A DNA stretch of 64,000 bases from Nephrocerus scutellatus (GCA_947095585.1 OX352764.1:3829001-3893000); one strand, 5' to 3'; shown: positions 34,190-46,062, counted from the stretch's first letter. Notes: a model not told the origin generated them from the letters alone. A program made the numbers and translations.

Positions 34190-35110
34190 TACGGATATCC
34201 TTTAGCGGATATGGCGTTTCTATTCAGCCAAGACAGGGCTTCACTTATCGCCATAATTTCAGCCTGGAAAACACTACAGTGATTTGGAATACGGAAAGAG
34301 AGGCTAAGATTTAGCTTTTTTGAGAAAACACCACCGCCGACTCCGTCATCAGTTTTTGACCCGTCAATATAAAAATGAATGTGTTCATCTTCCTTGTAGG
34401 CGTCTTCGTCCCAGAATAATCTGAAGGAGAAGGTGACCTCGAAGTTTTTGTTGAAATGGAGTTGCGGAATGGTGTAGTCTGTGTTGTCTGGGATCCTGAC
34501 TAAATTCAGGATAGACGAGTGACCGATTTCATTTCTAGTCCACTGGGAGATAGCAATAAGGCGAATATCCGAACTAGCAGCTACTTGCCTGCTGTAAATG
34601 TTGGGTGGTGTATGGTCGAACAGAATGTCCAATGCGGCGGAGGGGGTTGTACGAAGTGCTTTATGTATGAGTGAAGCACTTCGTACAACCCCCTCCGCTT
34701 GCTTGCTGATCTTTGGGCACTTGGGACTTGCTTATTTAAGGCAGTCCACCGTGCAGTTATAGAAGAGTAGGTCTTACTACCGCTGTCTATAGCCAATGGG
34801 TTATATGGGGTTGATGGCTTATTTGCATTGAAAGAACTTTATATTCCTGGTGAATAAGATTTACCCTTAAAACACAGCGATCTGGCCAGCAAGTTAGCTT
34901 GTGGAGTTCCTTTAAGGTATTCGGGTATTTTCCTGAGACGGTAATAGCAACGCCATACGCATAAGCGATTACTGTGCAGCGCTCACCTCTGAGACATACC
35001 AGCAGTTCATTTACCGCTAAGTTCCATAGAAGGGTGGGTCCTGTCCCCCCTTGTGGGGTTCTCTGCAGACAGATCTTCTGGCAGACCAAATTTTATAATA
35101 CTACTTGTGA
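34190..35110 (-). pseudogene. Loa-like LINE fragment (RT motif C region and RNase H)
   Basis: On the minus strand, 35089-34787 reads LQRTPQGGTGPTLLWNLAV (motif B) and IAYAYGVAITVSGKY (YADD replaced by YAYG). Further on, 34632-34153 reads IYSRQVAASSDIRLIAISQW, then HFYIDGSKTDDGVGGGVFS (RNase H first Asp) and CSVFQAEIMAISEALSWL (Glu). It stops before the second Asp. It is similar to, but distinct from, the families at 24940 and 49830. The thumb region is missing and the RT and RNase H parts are separated by a perfect inverted repeat. Confidence 0.8.
34637..34698. repeat. Perfect 25-bp inverted repeat with 12-base loop
   Basis: Arms 34637-34661 and 34674-34698 are exact reverse complements (GCGGAGGGGGTTGTACGAAG at the outer edge). 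The sequence sits inside the LINE fragment, and the RT and RNase H coding pieces flank it. Confidence 0.92.
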
Positions 35111-35870
35111 GCTTCATCAACTATACGCTATACAGTGTGTAACATCCTATTCCTATTTAAAAAAGCTTCTTAACCAAGTTTGTATTGTAACAGTAATCTA
35201 AAAATCAATCAAGACATTGTTAATTACAAAAAACCGTTGGCATACCCATTTAGCAACAAAAGTTCCCTCCACATGTTGAAAATTTTAAAGAAGTTCGTAA
35301 GTTTTTTTCCCTCAAATTTTTTTTTTTCTTAATCAAGCATAAGTTAAAAAAAACTCTACAACAAACAATGAAAAATTATAAAAAACATTAACGTATTAGC
35401 ATGCCCTTCTTAAACGGTAATATTGGTAAAAAAAAACTCAACGTAGGAAGAATAATTTTCTAATTAGCAAGAGGCAAACGTTTCATTAAGAAATTCCTTC
35501 TTATTAGTCCCATGATTGGGATCCAAAGTGATTACGAGTAACCGATTATTTATTAAGTACATGAATGTAATGCCTGACAACTTCAGCGAAAAAAAACGAG
35601 CATACCATATAGGTGCTGCTAATGAAAAGTAGGCTCACAATGTCAGCGTCGCCCACCCCAACTAACGTTGATAACCAAACAGACAAACATCTAATGTGCG
35701 AGTACTTGAAGAACACTTGAAAAACAAAGAACCAGCATGGAATTTTATGGAACATCCGCGGTCAACGCTTCAAGTACCGCTCAAGTGGTAACTGTTTGTT
35801 AACACAACAGGCAACAACGACTGTGGAAATTGCGCATTCCGTTCAGGTTCTTCACCTTTGACCACTAACC

Positions 35871-38217
35871 AAAGTGTGTGGGTACTTACCATTAGGTACG
35901 GTACGAATGGGTAATCTCCTTCCGGCCGAAGTGCCGCAATTGCCGCTTATTTACATACACGGATGGTCTGGTCGACTGAAGACACTGAAGTTCCGCACTG
36001 ATATCACGCCAATGATGTCACCAATTCACGTTTTGTGTCGCCTTCAAGATTGTCGGCCAAAGTAAAAATCGATTCTATCATGCGTACGTGAGTTTGGTTG
36101 TGATGTTTGCGCGGAACTGTCGTTTATTTTACTGTGTTGTAAGATAGTGCGCATGCGTAGCGTATACAAAGTCTTCACTTCGGCGCCAGACGTTCAGCTG
36201 AAGATATCGCCTTTGCATAAATTAGTTTACGCATGCGTACTGTATTCCCCCTTCAATGAACTCTAAAGAAATTCAATGGATCGGTGCTCCATTGTATGAG
36301 CCATTGTATGAGCCATCAATTGCGTAGATGCAATTGAAATTGCGTCGCTTTTTTTGACATACCAAGTAGCGTTTTCAATCAAGTTCTTCTTTTAAACCTT
36401 TGACTATCGAATTTTTATTACACCTTTTTTTACCAAAGACATTATATCTGTCGAATAAGAGAAAATCGGGAAAAATTTAGGATATGCGCGATAGAACATA
36501 AACACACTGGAACAGTATCCCGAAAAAATTCTAATTAAATGAAATATTTTCATAAGATATTGCTTTGCAAAGCTGATGTCCATCGCCGTAATGGCTCAAA
36601 GCGTTAAAAGAGTATAGCCAGCTAACTTTTCCAATGGCAACTATGTTTTGAAAAAATGTTGTCTGCCCGCTTGCATCATACAATGAAAGTCAAATCAAAT
36701 GATAGCTTCTCTTTTCAGCTTTCAGACACCAAAAAATCCTTCTTCTTCAGCCATTACATTGTGTGACTCAACAGACCATTGTGTTCTAGGGCCTAGCTTC
36801 TCTCATCCATTCATAAGGTCCGGCTATATTTTTGCCATTCTGACAGAACAATTTACGCTGTAAATTAATAAATTGCTCCGAGGTTAGGTGGGTTACACGT
36901 ATAAGCCAGAGAAACTTTGATCTGATGCTCTGCTAGATGTTCAGATCGCTGATCAGTTGCGGTCAGAGCTCTTCCTACCCCCAGGTACTCTTTCTATTTT
37001 ACATTTGCAACAAGTGAACACTGCAGACTCTTCACTATTTATTGTAACAACTATGGTAATTATTGCTGATTGATATTGATCGTGACGTGACGATAAACGA
37101 TGTTTGGTCGATTCGGGTATCATTAACTTTAGTTAGCATCATCTCGCTTGACTTAAGTTGGCGTACCTTAATTTAACTTCAATCATTGTGTAAATTATCG
37201 TATTTTAGACAAAAAATGGCTTCTGAGAGAAACATGTTGTAGTTGAGCTAGCTTAAGTGATGGTAGTTGAGTCTCGAAAGCATTGTGAACAGCTGCTGGT
37301 TAGGGTCTAACTCTTAAGCCACTAGTCGGCGACGATAAAGTTCGAGTGAAATGCAAAATGCAAAGAGGTAAGCGCCTAACTTTTACCTACCAAGTTCACC
37401 AATCGAGGAGAACGTGCGTCGTGAGTGAAAAAGTAAATTACTTGTTTGAAGTAGATACAAGAGGGGGGCAAACTTCGAACTCTCAAACCACTAGCTTGCG
37501 ATTCGGCGATTATATAGCGTTTGATGCAAATCCAAACCGTAGAAGTAATGTTCTAACTCTTAACCCATTAGTGCACGACTCGGCGACAGCGCTGCGTGCG
37601 TCCTGACTGAGCAAGCGTAATGGTAAATGTCTAACACTTAAACCAATAGTTTGCAATTAGCGGCGGCAGTAGCGTTTAGCCTGTAGGAACCAAGAGTGGG
37701 CCAGCGTCATGTTAAGCATGTTTTAAGCCAATCGGCAACTTAGTATTTACTTGAGCACTTGATGATGTCATTGCTGGAATTCAATTGGTTAGAATTGCAA
37801 ATAGTCCAATTAAGTGGTCTGATACAGCTTAAAATATTTGCCTGACCATTAACTGTATGCTTTATATGTGAACAGTAGTATCGGTAAGGTATACAATGCG
37901 TACAGTGTTGTCCAGTTAGCATTTGCTACCTAAAAGTTGATGCTGGCAGAAACACTTCTACTCTAAGGATGCAATACCTTCTTAGCCCAGATCACAACAG
38001 TAAGAAAAACCTAAACTTCCTGTAGATCAACATCGCTCGATATATTTCTAGTTCTAGATACGGTGACAGCATGTTTCAAATTTCTCAAAGCAAAGAAGTG
38101 GGGTGTTGCTTTGAAAACCTTTTAAAATATATGTCTTAAGTGCTGGGAAAAGTTCTTTGCGGTAGAGTTTTTGGTACACGGCAGTGGGACAGTTTGAAAT
38201 ACGACGCACACTAGAAT
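35871..38217. other. Non-coding stretch
   Basis: No recognisable gene. A loosely repeated phrase (CTAACTCTTAAGCCACTAG near 37308, CTAACTCTTAACCCATTAG near 37553, CTAACACTTAAACCAATAG near 37629) suggests degenerate repetition. Confidence 0.4.
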
Positions 38218-38281
38218 GCCCAGAGCTAAGGGATGACTGATGTCATCCATTTTAGCATCCTTAAGCTCTGGGCTCTTTTTT
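38218..38281 (+). other. Nested hairpin followed by a T-run
   Basis: The outer stem pairs GCCCAGAGCT-AAGG (38218-38231) with CCTTAAGCTCTGGGC (38259-38273), with a one-base bulge. Inside, GGATGAC (38231-38237) pairs with GTCATCC (38242-38248) around a TGAT loop. A run of six or more T follows at once. In a eukaryote a T-run can end RNA polymerase III transcripts, but no A or B box was identified upstream. Confidence 0.5.
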
Positions 38282-39588
38282 CCCAGAAATTATAACGAAA
38301 CGACATTAAAGTGTCCTTTCGGTAAGGATTGTTTGTCCAACTTTAGTATGCAATCCACTTAAAGATCATAAAACCGAATCCCGTCAAGTATGTCTATTGA
38401 AATAGAAACGCTTTAAACAGAATTTTCACACATCAACGTTGGAGAATTTTCGACAAATACATTTTCAGGAACATTATCATCATCCAGCCATTGCCATCAC
38501 CATCACCTTCAGTGCTATCACCACCTCACTTTGACAAGGCAGCCATCACATGTGTGTGTGGTTCGATAAAATTTCATAAAAGGAAACTTTTCACCACTGA
38601 ATCCTACACCTGTGCGTCTAGGTACCATTATGTCCACCTTCATCACATCCCAAATCAATAGAACCGACGATTTTCGTAACAACAGTACGCCAATGTTATT
38701 TCATTGTTCATATATGCAGAGCAGCAGACACCATCTGGTGCCTTTGATACCTATGAGTGTATCAGCGTGTGTGTGTGTGTGGAGGAAGGCCGCTGCTCCA
38801 CCGAGCACGACACCTTCAATTCCAAAGGTGCTGGCAAGTTTGTGATGTTAATCCACCGAAAGCAGCTTCCCCTATGCACAGCAGTCAGAAAGAGTCACTA
38901 GAGTGAAAATCCATTCACTGTGTTGGCTGTCAATTTGCAATTCGCATGTCTCACATTATACCACGTGACACTTGGACAAATGAAATGCTCGACGGATGGA
39001 TGGATAATTTCCAAGGGAAAATGCAATGCAATTTTTGATTTAACTCCGGAAACATTGGAACATTTTGGTGTACAGTATATTCGGCTTTTCAGTTGGTGGT
39101 TGTGTCGTGGAATTTTAATCTGATGTGTGTATGGCTTACTGTTATTTCCCACTGAAGCCAGCTAATGTCAGTCCATGTATAAACACCGCGACTGACAGCC
39201 AATATCTGTGTCCACCGCCGATGATCTCATAATAACATAAAAGGACCTGCATATGGTACAAGCAACGTCCTCCTCCTCAGTTGTTGTCCTGCTGATGAAT
39301 TTGTCATCGATTCGAAATTGGAAATCGTCAACTAATGAAGTACATTTTGGACGGACTGCTATTGGCTTTGGGAAAGTGGAAATTTGCATTTGTCATATTC
39401 TTAAAATGGAATGCAGGAATGGAATACGGAATTAATTGAAATGTGAATGTTTATTTTTCAATGCAAAGGACTTCTAGATGCTAAACGTCGAAAATGTCTA
39501 GATTTAAGATATGCGATGTATGTGTATGTGATTTGAGGACTGACATCAATTATGTACTTACCAGTGACGAAGAATTAAATTCTGAAAA
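38282..39588. other. Non-coding stretch
   Basis: Nothing recognisable beyond CACCAT-type runs near 38490-38520 and a GT run near 38765-38782. Confidence 0.4.
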
Positions 39589-39652
39589 ATGGAACCAAAT
39601 CGAATAGTAGGGAAACCCATTGGAATCGGATTATATGAGTACTTCGCCGCTG
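39589..39652 (+). CDS. Possible first coding exon, unidentified
   Basis: ATG at 39589 (context GAAAAATGG) opens MEPNRIVGKPIGIGLYEYFA and reaches a strong donor G|GTAAGT at 39653. An AAAATGG start and consensus donor 64 bp apart fit a short first coding exon. No following exon was found and the protein is not recognised, so chance is quite possible. Confidence 0.2.
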
Positions 39653-39719
39653 GTAAGTAAGGCATAGAAGAATGTTTTTGGATCAAGGTGTAGTGTGGTC
39701 ACACCTGTGAAGTCCATGC

Positions 39720-40345
39720 GTGTATCGTAAAGCATAATTGAAAGCTACTTCAAGTATATTTAGGGCGACTTGACTCAGTCCCCTATGATAGTTACGATAA
39801 ATTGCCATCTCCACAACGGCTGATTATTCGGTTGCCAAATTTGGTGCGCAAGAGATCGATTCTCAGTCGGTTTGTATGTCATTTTGTTGAAACTAAAGGT
39901 CACATTCATGGAGTCGATTTGAATATCCATAAAAAGATAGTCAGCTGGTTCTGTAACGGTCGACATTGACGGTAACGGCGCTTCCAGCAGCGTTGTCGGA
40001 AAAAAAAATGGGCCACCACTTCAAAATCCAAACAAAACTGTCGCTCTTGGTGGATGCATTGACTTCTCTACAATTACGTGTGGCTGTTCCGAGCTCCAAA
40101 TATGGCAGTTCTGCTTGTTTACATAGCCCTCGAGATGGAAATGCACATCGTCTGAAAAGATGACTTTTCGACCAAAATCGACGTCATTATCAAGTTGGTC
40201 TCTGACCCACACATAGAACTGATATCGAAGCGTGTGGTCAATTGCTTTCAACTCCTGACTCATCTGGACCTTGTAAGTGGATAATCCGAGTTCCTTGTGT
40301 AATATTGTACTCAGGCTGGTGCGACTGGCGTTGAGTCGAGTTGAG
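39720..40345 (-). pseudogene. Tc1/mariner-superfamily transposase relic
   Basis: The minus strand reads MSQELKAIDHTLRYQFYVWV, then FGRKVIFSDDVHFHLEGYVN and KQNCHIWSSEQPHVIVEKSM (40263-40021), the catalytic-domain blocks of a common insect transposase family (canonical SDEAHFHL-GYVNKQN-HIWG-ENPH). A frameshift follows, then FQQND (normally FQQDGA, second Asp changed to Asn) near 39885 and DLLRTKFGNRIISR near 39860-39815. The third acidic residue is lost in a truncated end. It is different from the mariner at 3120. Confidence 0.85.
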
Positions 40346-40639
40346 GTAGATGGATTCTGTCCCGCACTATGGACGGGATCTGCAATGCGATTGATCGGGA
40401 AACTACTGACTGCTCAAAGCTTGGTTTAAGCCAGTAGCTCAACAATCAAGTTCGTGATGTAGCAACTATGTGTATAAATACTTATATATGTAGGGTAAAA
40501 TGACAAGTGCGAACGGTATAGCGTTTCTAGTCTAGGTAACGTGGGTTTGCACCCTGCGGTACCGAAAAATGCCCGCTACTGAAACCGACACAACACTTCG
40601 GATAAGTAATGATCGAATAATAACGAATTTTGGCTATTG
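40346..40639. other. Short unassigned stretch
   Basis: It may hold the 5' UTR of the next LINE; the phrase GTAACGTGGGTTTGCACCCT near 40538 is only weakly tRNA-like. Confidence 0.3.
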
Positions 40640-42420
40640 TACCCGGACTAAGATTGGTCACTGAAATGTAAGGACGCTCCTTGACTCAGGGAATGAAAGA
40701 CCACAAAATGCCAGATTTCTTCAACTGGAACGTGAGTTTCTTCGATATAATTTGGACATAATGGGAGTGAGTGAGGTATGATGGTTCGACGCGGGAGAGT
40801 ACCAATCTCCAACGTGTAACACTGTGGTAATCCTAATTTCCTGTCACCCACATGGTGATAGGATCTTACCGGCCATATTTCGGACTAGAGTACGGCGCGT
40901 CACGATCATACAGTGTTACGCCCCAACGAATTCCTCGACTGAGGATGAAAAGGGTAACTTCTACAATCAGCTAAGCGCTGTATTCAACGCAACGCCGAAC
41001 GGAGATATCGTCATCGTGATGGGGGACAACGACAACGAAGGACTCAGACTTGTGATTGGGAAGCACGGCCTCGGCGGACGAAATGACAATGGTGAAAGAT
41101 TTGTTTATTTCTGCAACACCAACAACCTTGTCATAGGAGGCACAATGTTTGAGCATAAGACTTGCCACGAGGTCAGCTGGGTGTCAACTGACAGGCAATC
41201 ATCATCCAACCAAATCGATTATGTGGCGATCAGCCGACGTTTTAGGAGCTGTCTGTTAGACGTCCGAAACAGACGAGGAGTCGACATGGGTATGGCACGG
41301 GATCATCACCTTATGGTAGCTACTGTCCAGTTACGTGCTGCATCAGTTCGAAGACTCTGAGTATCGCTCTCCTCTGTACATATATGGTTTTTGTAGATTT
41401 TAAACGCGCTTTTGATAGCGTAGGCCAAAACATGATGTGGCAGATTTTGTCTAGCTATGGTGTTCCAGAAAAACTCATTAACATCATTAAGGAGCTGTGT
41501 CGCGACTCAACATGCCGCGTCATTCATAACGGTGATCTTGGCTCACCTTTCTACATCAACTCGAGAGTCAAGCAAGGTAGCATCCTCTCACCGTTGCTTT
41601 TCACAATTGTCATCGACTGGGTGATGAAAATAGTAACCCGTACTCCTTCGGGTTTGCCATCGAATGTTTTTCACCGCCTAGAAGATCTGGACTATGCCGA
41701 TGATATCTGTCTCCAATCACAATCGCTAGGTGACATGGAGCGAAAATTAAACTCCACGCTTACAAAGTGGGTTTAAAATTTAACGTCTCAAAAACAAAAC
41801 TACTTCGCGTTAACGCTAGTGGAACATGTGATCTGTCGATTGACAGGCATCATATAGAGGAAGGCGATAAGTTTTGTCATTTGGGCAGCTGGATGTCAAA
41901 AAATGGTGGTGCTGACTCGGATGTGTGCTGTCGTGTAAACAAGGCGCGACACTCCAATAGTATGCTAAATAATATTTGGAACTCCTCGCAAATCTCCCGG
42001 AATCTGAAGCTAACGATCTTCAGATTTAACGTTCTCTCAGTACTCTTGTATAGCTGCGAAACGTGGAAAGTCACAGAGTCAATTGCGACGTGGCTCCAAG
42101 TTTTCGTCAACAAGTGCTTAAGGAGGATACTGAGAGTAAGATGGCCGGACATTATCACCAATCAAGACTTGTGTAGAGTAACGCAGCAGGAAGCAATCGC
42201 GATCACCATCAGACGACGAAAATGGAGTTGGATTGGCCACGCTTTGAGAAAGCCAGCGGACGATATTACGAAACTAGCACTCGACTTGAATCCACAAGGA
42301 AGCCGCCGTGTTGGCCGTCCTAGCAAGACATGGAAAATAACGATAGAAGAGGAAGCAAGATGCCAGGGAAGAGCGTGACGCGTCGTTGCTGAACGTGAAT
42401 CGTTTTTGTTGAAGTAACAA
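40640..42420 (+). pseudogene. RTE-like LINE: endonuclease and reverse transcriptase, internally deleted
   Basis: It starts with broken endonuclease text (ERPQNARFLQLEREFLRYNL, then DIMGVSEV, 40700-40780). Next is an open stretch 40824-41360 with ILPAIFRTRVRRVTIIQCYAP, IVIVMGDNDNEGL (normally MGDLNA), GERFVYFCNTNNLVIGGTMF, QIDYVAIS and DHHLMVA. The RT follows at 41384: MVFVDFKRAFDSVG (motif A), RVKQGSILSPLLFTIVIDWV (motif B), LDYADDICL (motif C intact, 41690-41715). One frameshift at about 41767 leads to the thumb (LLYSCETWKVTESIATWLQV, RRRKWSWIGHALRKPADD, RRVGRPSKTW) ending at 42378. The usual fingers segment between endonuclease and motif A is absent, so this copy is deleted by several hundred bases. 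It is the best preserved element here. Confidence 0.9.
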
Positions 42421-44429
42421 TTTGATGACCCAGTGCGTTTAGTTCTGTACTCTGTTGAGAGACGGACAGTGTATGCGATTGCTGTGACAATCGCTCAACT
42501 CTTGCTGTTGTAAAGGCATAACACTTGCAACAGTTTGTTTGGGTGCTGTCATTGTCGCTTCGCATCGCGGTTCTCCCCCTATGCTTCCCCGCGGAGTAAA
42601 GGAAAAGAGAAGAAGAACCAAGAAATCACCCCTTTAAGTATTTCCCACGGAAACAGATACACCCTGTATATTCCAATGCAAGACATGCCCGTCAGAAACT
42701 CTTGTAACAGAAACTAAACGAAACAGGAGGCAAACTAATTGACTCTACGAGTACTCGCGTATAGCCACGAAGAATAAAAGTATTCTTACTTTCTAGTCGG
42801 GGAAAAAAACCAAATTATTATATCTTTTCAACTCAACAACTCTTGTGGCATTAAATGAAAAGAAATCCTGGCATTCGGCAGAATTCAGAAGTACTCAACA
42901 GTGGGCTAATAGTAATCGTCGATCCGTCGTTGGTACGGCATGCGTCCAAGGGAACAAGTAAACGATTGCGATAAAGCTGCGCTTGCCAAAGTTAAACAAA
43001 ACCGCCAAAGAGGAATTGAGCGCATTTCAAATGTATTCATTACATCACTAATGATGATGTTTGCATTTCAGATAAATCGGACGGACGATTGAGAGGCTGA
43101 CTCAGCGGCATTCATTGCTTTTGAGACTCATCATTTGAAGAGGCATCCCAGAGAAAGAATGAAAAAAAAAAAACAAATTAACGAAAAGATACAAAAAAAA
43201 GGAAATAAATTCCTTTCAATGCTTGGTCGTCCCTCCACCAAATGTTATAAGTGAATGAAGAATGGAAATTGCTTGACGTGTAGAAGAGACCTGGATCCCT
43301 TACCACCCTCATTATTGCGATTTTAGTTTAATTTAGTGAAGGGCGCACAGACATCCATCGACAACCAGAAGCATTCAAGTACTGTTGTTCCGCAGATTTC
43401 GTGAACATTGAGGCACGTATTTAGTCCGTTGTAAGCTCAGATACTTTGTTGCTTGTACTGTTGTGTACTGGCTGACGAGCAAGCTGAGACACTCACGTCA
43501 CAGTGTCGTCGAGTCGAGGCGAAATCTCCAAAGGAGATCTAACCACGCCGGCACACAGCGCGTCTGACAAATCTAAAAATGTTGTTGGTCCTGCCTTGAA
43601 CCTGGGTGAGTGTGCAATCTGATAATCTGCTTGTCGTCCTGTAATCTCAACAACATGTTTTCACATTTTAACGCATGAGGACGTCGACCTTCGAACGGCA
43701 AGTGAAGAATGGGAACAGCCCTTCTGGTAATGTGTGTACATTACTCGCAGCATAAAAGGTATCCTTGTATTTTTTTTCCTCTGCTACATTAAGAGCACTT
43801 ACACGTTCGCTCATGGAATGCCGTAAGGGTTGACTAGCAGCTAATCTGATATTTAGTGTCAGTGGTTACACCTCTTACAAAGAGATTACATTATGGCGTT
43901 GTGTTAAAAGCATCAAAGGATGGAACATCAGAGCAATAGGTAACGGTGGTGAAATGCACAACAACAAGGAGTGTGGAAAAAACTTTAAAATCCTGATTTC
44001 GCTGTGGATAAGGATTATCACACTACCGAACTTTCGCATCCGTTAAATGCCTTATTATCCTAAATATTGACCACCATATAGACGATGATGGGAATGGAAG
44101 CCATATCATCAATCTAATCGATCGGTATTCGAGTAATTTGCACTGCACTTGAAGGCTCCAACTACTCGTATGCATCCACTGATGATGATGATGACGTTCA
44201 ACTGTCTGCTCGTCCTAAAATGGATTATGTTTGTTGCGGCAATTAGTTGATTTGATTGTTTGCTTTCGAGATTCCACTTCCACTTGGAAATTGAAATTGG
44301 TTGGGTGGAATTTTTCTTATACGAGGGTTGCTTGATGTACCTATTGGCAACCCTATTGTGTCTTTGGCATTTAACATTATTTGTACTAAGAACGTTACGT
44401 CAAACGTCAATTGTTATTCCTTGAGGTGA
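42421..44429. other. Non-coding stretch
   Basis: No recognisable gene. AT-rich, with A-runs near 43165 and 43190, and a GAT run near 44180-44195. Confidence 0.45.
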
Positions 44430-46062
44430 TTTAAAAAAGTGTGACTTAAAATGGGATATTTAACGGGGGATATAAAAGCGTGACTTAACAGTGTCTCATA
44501 ACAGTGTCGAACAGTGTGACTTCACAGTGTCTCATAACAGTGTGACTTAACATAAGACTTTCACATGCGACATAAAAGTGCCGCTTAACAGTGTCTAACA
44601 GTGTGACTTCACAGTGTCTCATAACAGTGTGACTTAACATAAGACTTTCACATGCGACATAAAAGTGCCGCTTAACAGTGTCTAACAGTGTGACTTCACA
44701 GTGTCTCATAACAGTGTGACTTAACATAAGACTTTCACATGCGACATAAAAGTGCCGCTTAACAGTGTCTAACAGTGTGACTTCACAATGTCTCATAATA
44801 GTGTGTCATAGCTTAAGGACAATTACATGCGACATAAAAGTGTCACTTAACAGTGTCTAACAGTGTGCATTCAAGGTGTCTCATAACAGTGTGACTTAAC
44901 ATAAGACTTTCACATGGGACATAAAAGTGGGACTTAACAATGTCTCATAACAGTGTGTCATAGCATAAGGACAATTACATGCGACATAAAAGTGTCACTT
45001 AACAGTGTGCATTCAAGGTGTCTCATAACAGTGTGACTTAACATAAGACATTCACATGGGACATAAATGTGGGACTTAACAATGTCACATAACAGTGTGT
45101 CTTAACATAGGACACTTACATGCGACATAAAAGTGTCACTTAACAGTGTCTAACAGTGTGCATTCAAGATGTCTCATAACAGTGTGACTTAACATAAGAC
45201 ACTTACGTGAGACAAAAAGTGTCACTTAACAGTGTCTAACAGTGTGACTTCACAGTGTCTCATAACAGTGTGACTTAACATAAGACATTCACATGGGACA
45301 TAAATGTGGGACCTAACAATGTCTCATAACAGTGTGACTTAACATAAGACTTTCACATGGGACATAAATGTGGGACTTAACAATGTCTCATAATAGTGTG
45401 TCATAACATAGGACAATTACATGCGACATAAAAGTGTCACTTAACAGTGTCTAACAGTGTGCATTCAAGATGTCTCATAACAGTGTGACTTAACATAAGA
45501 CACTTACGTGAGACAAAAAGTGTCACTTAACAGTGTCTAACAGTGTGCATTCAAGATGTCTCATAACAGTGTGACTTAACATAAGACACTTACGTGAGAC
45601 AAAAAGTGTCACTTAACAGTGTCTAACAGTGTGACTTCACAGTGTCTCATAACAGTGTGACTTAACATAAGACATTCACATGGGACATAAATGTGGGACC
45701 TAACAATGTCTCATAACAGTGTGACTTAACATAAGACTTTCACATGGGACATAAATGTGGGACTTAACAATGTCTCATAATAGTGTGTCATAACATAGGA
45801 CAATTACATGCGACATAAAAGTGTCACTTAACAGTGTCTAACAGTGTGCATTCAAGGTGTCTCATAACAGTGTGACTTAACATAAGACACTTACATGAGA
45901 CAGAAAGTGTCACTTAACAGTGTCTAACAGTGTGACTTCACAGTGTCTCATAACAGTGTGACTTAACATAAGACACCTAACAATGTCTCATAACAGTGTG
46001 TCTTAACATAGGACATTTACATGCGACATAAAAGTGCCGTTTGACAGTGTCTAACAGTGGGA
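44430..46062. repeat. 1.6-kb minisatellite array, 87-bp basic unit with higher-order structure
   Basis: The phrase GTGACTTCACAGTGTCTC starts at 44516, 44603, 44690 and (with one change) 44777, so the first units are exactly 87 bp long and almost identical. Later units vary in length and order but reuse the same words: ACAGTGTGACTTAACATAAG, CACATGCGACATAAAAGTG, CTTAACAGTGTCTAACAGTG. Longer blocks repeat too: a segment of about 370 bp beginning at 45180 with CACTTACGTGAGACAAAAAG recurs from about 45560. The short open frame on the minus strand at 44485-44796 merely reflects the repeat. Confidence 0.95.

Larger units (their letters stand above)
33221..35301 (-). mobile_element. Composite 2.08-kb insertion in the duplicated unit
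   Basis: The boundaries are defined by comparison with copy 1. The insert begins AAGAGAAAATTACC and ends AGAAGTTCGTAAG, flanked by T5 and T7 where the uninterrupted copy has T7, so a short T-run target duplication is possible. Inside are a TAGCTAGCTAATTACCCC string at 33271 that resembles a Helitron end in reverse, tandem repeats of 114 bp, and a minus-strand LINE fragment. It is either one element that carries older repeats or a stack of nested insertions. Confidence 0.65.
32913..35870. repeat. 871-bp direct repeat, copy 2, split by an insertion
   Basis: The left part (32913-33220) repeats 32042-32349 and the right part (35302-35870) repeats about 32346-32912, ending GACCACTAAC. The two parts together rebuild one unit, with 33221-35301 inserted in a T-run. 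Differences between copies are very few (for example ACAACTAATG against ACATCTAATG, and the length of an A-run), so the duplication is recent. Confidence 0.88.

Noticed and set aside
40538..40575. tRNA-like sequence
   Set aside because: GTAACGTGGGTTTGCACCCTGC only weakly resembles a T arm, and no D or anticodon arm fits at the right distance.
44485..44796. 103-codon repetitive protein (MRHCEVTLLDTVKRHF units)
   Set aside because: It arises because 87 is divisible by 3, so the repeat stays open; it is lost as soon as units vary.
44430..46062. CRISPR-like array
   Set aside because: There are no unique spacers between constant repeats, units are contiguous, no cas genes are present and the context is an insect genome.
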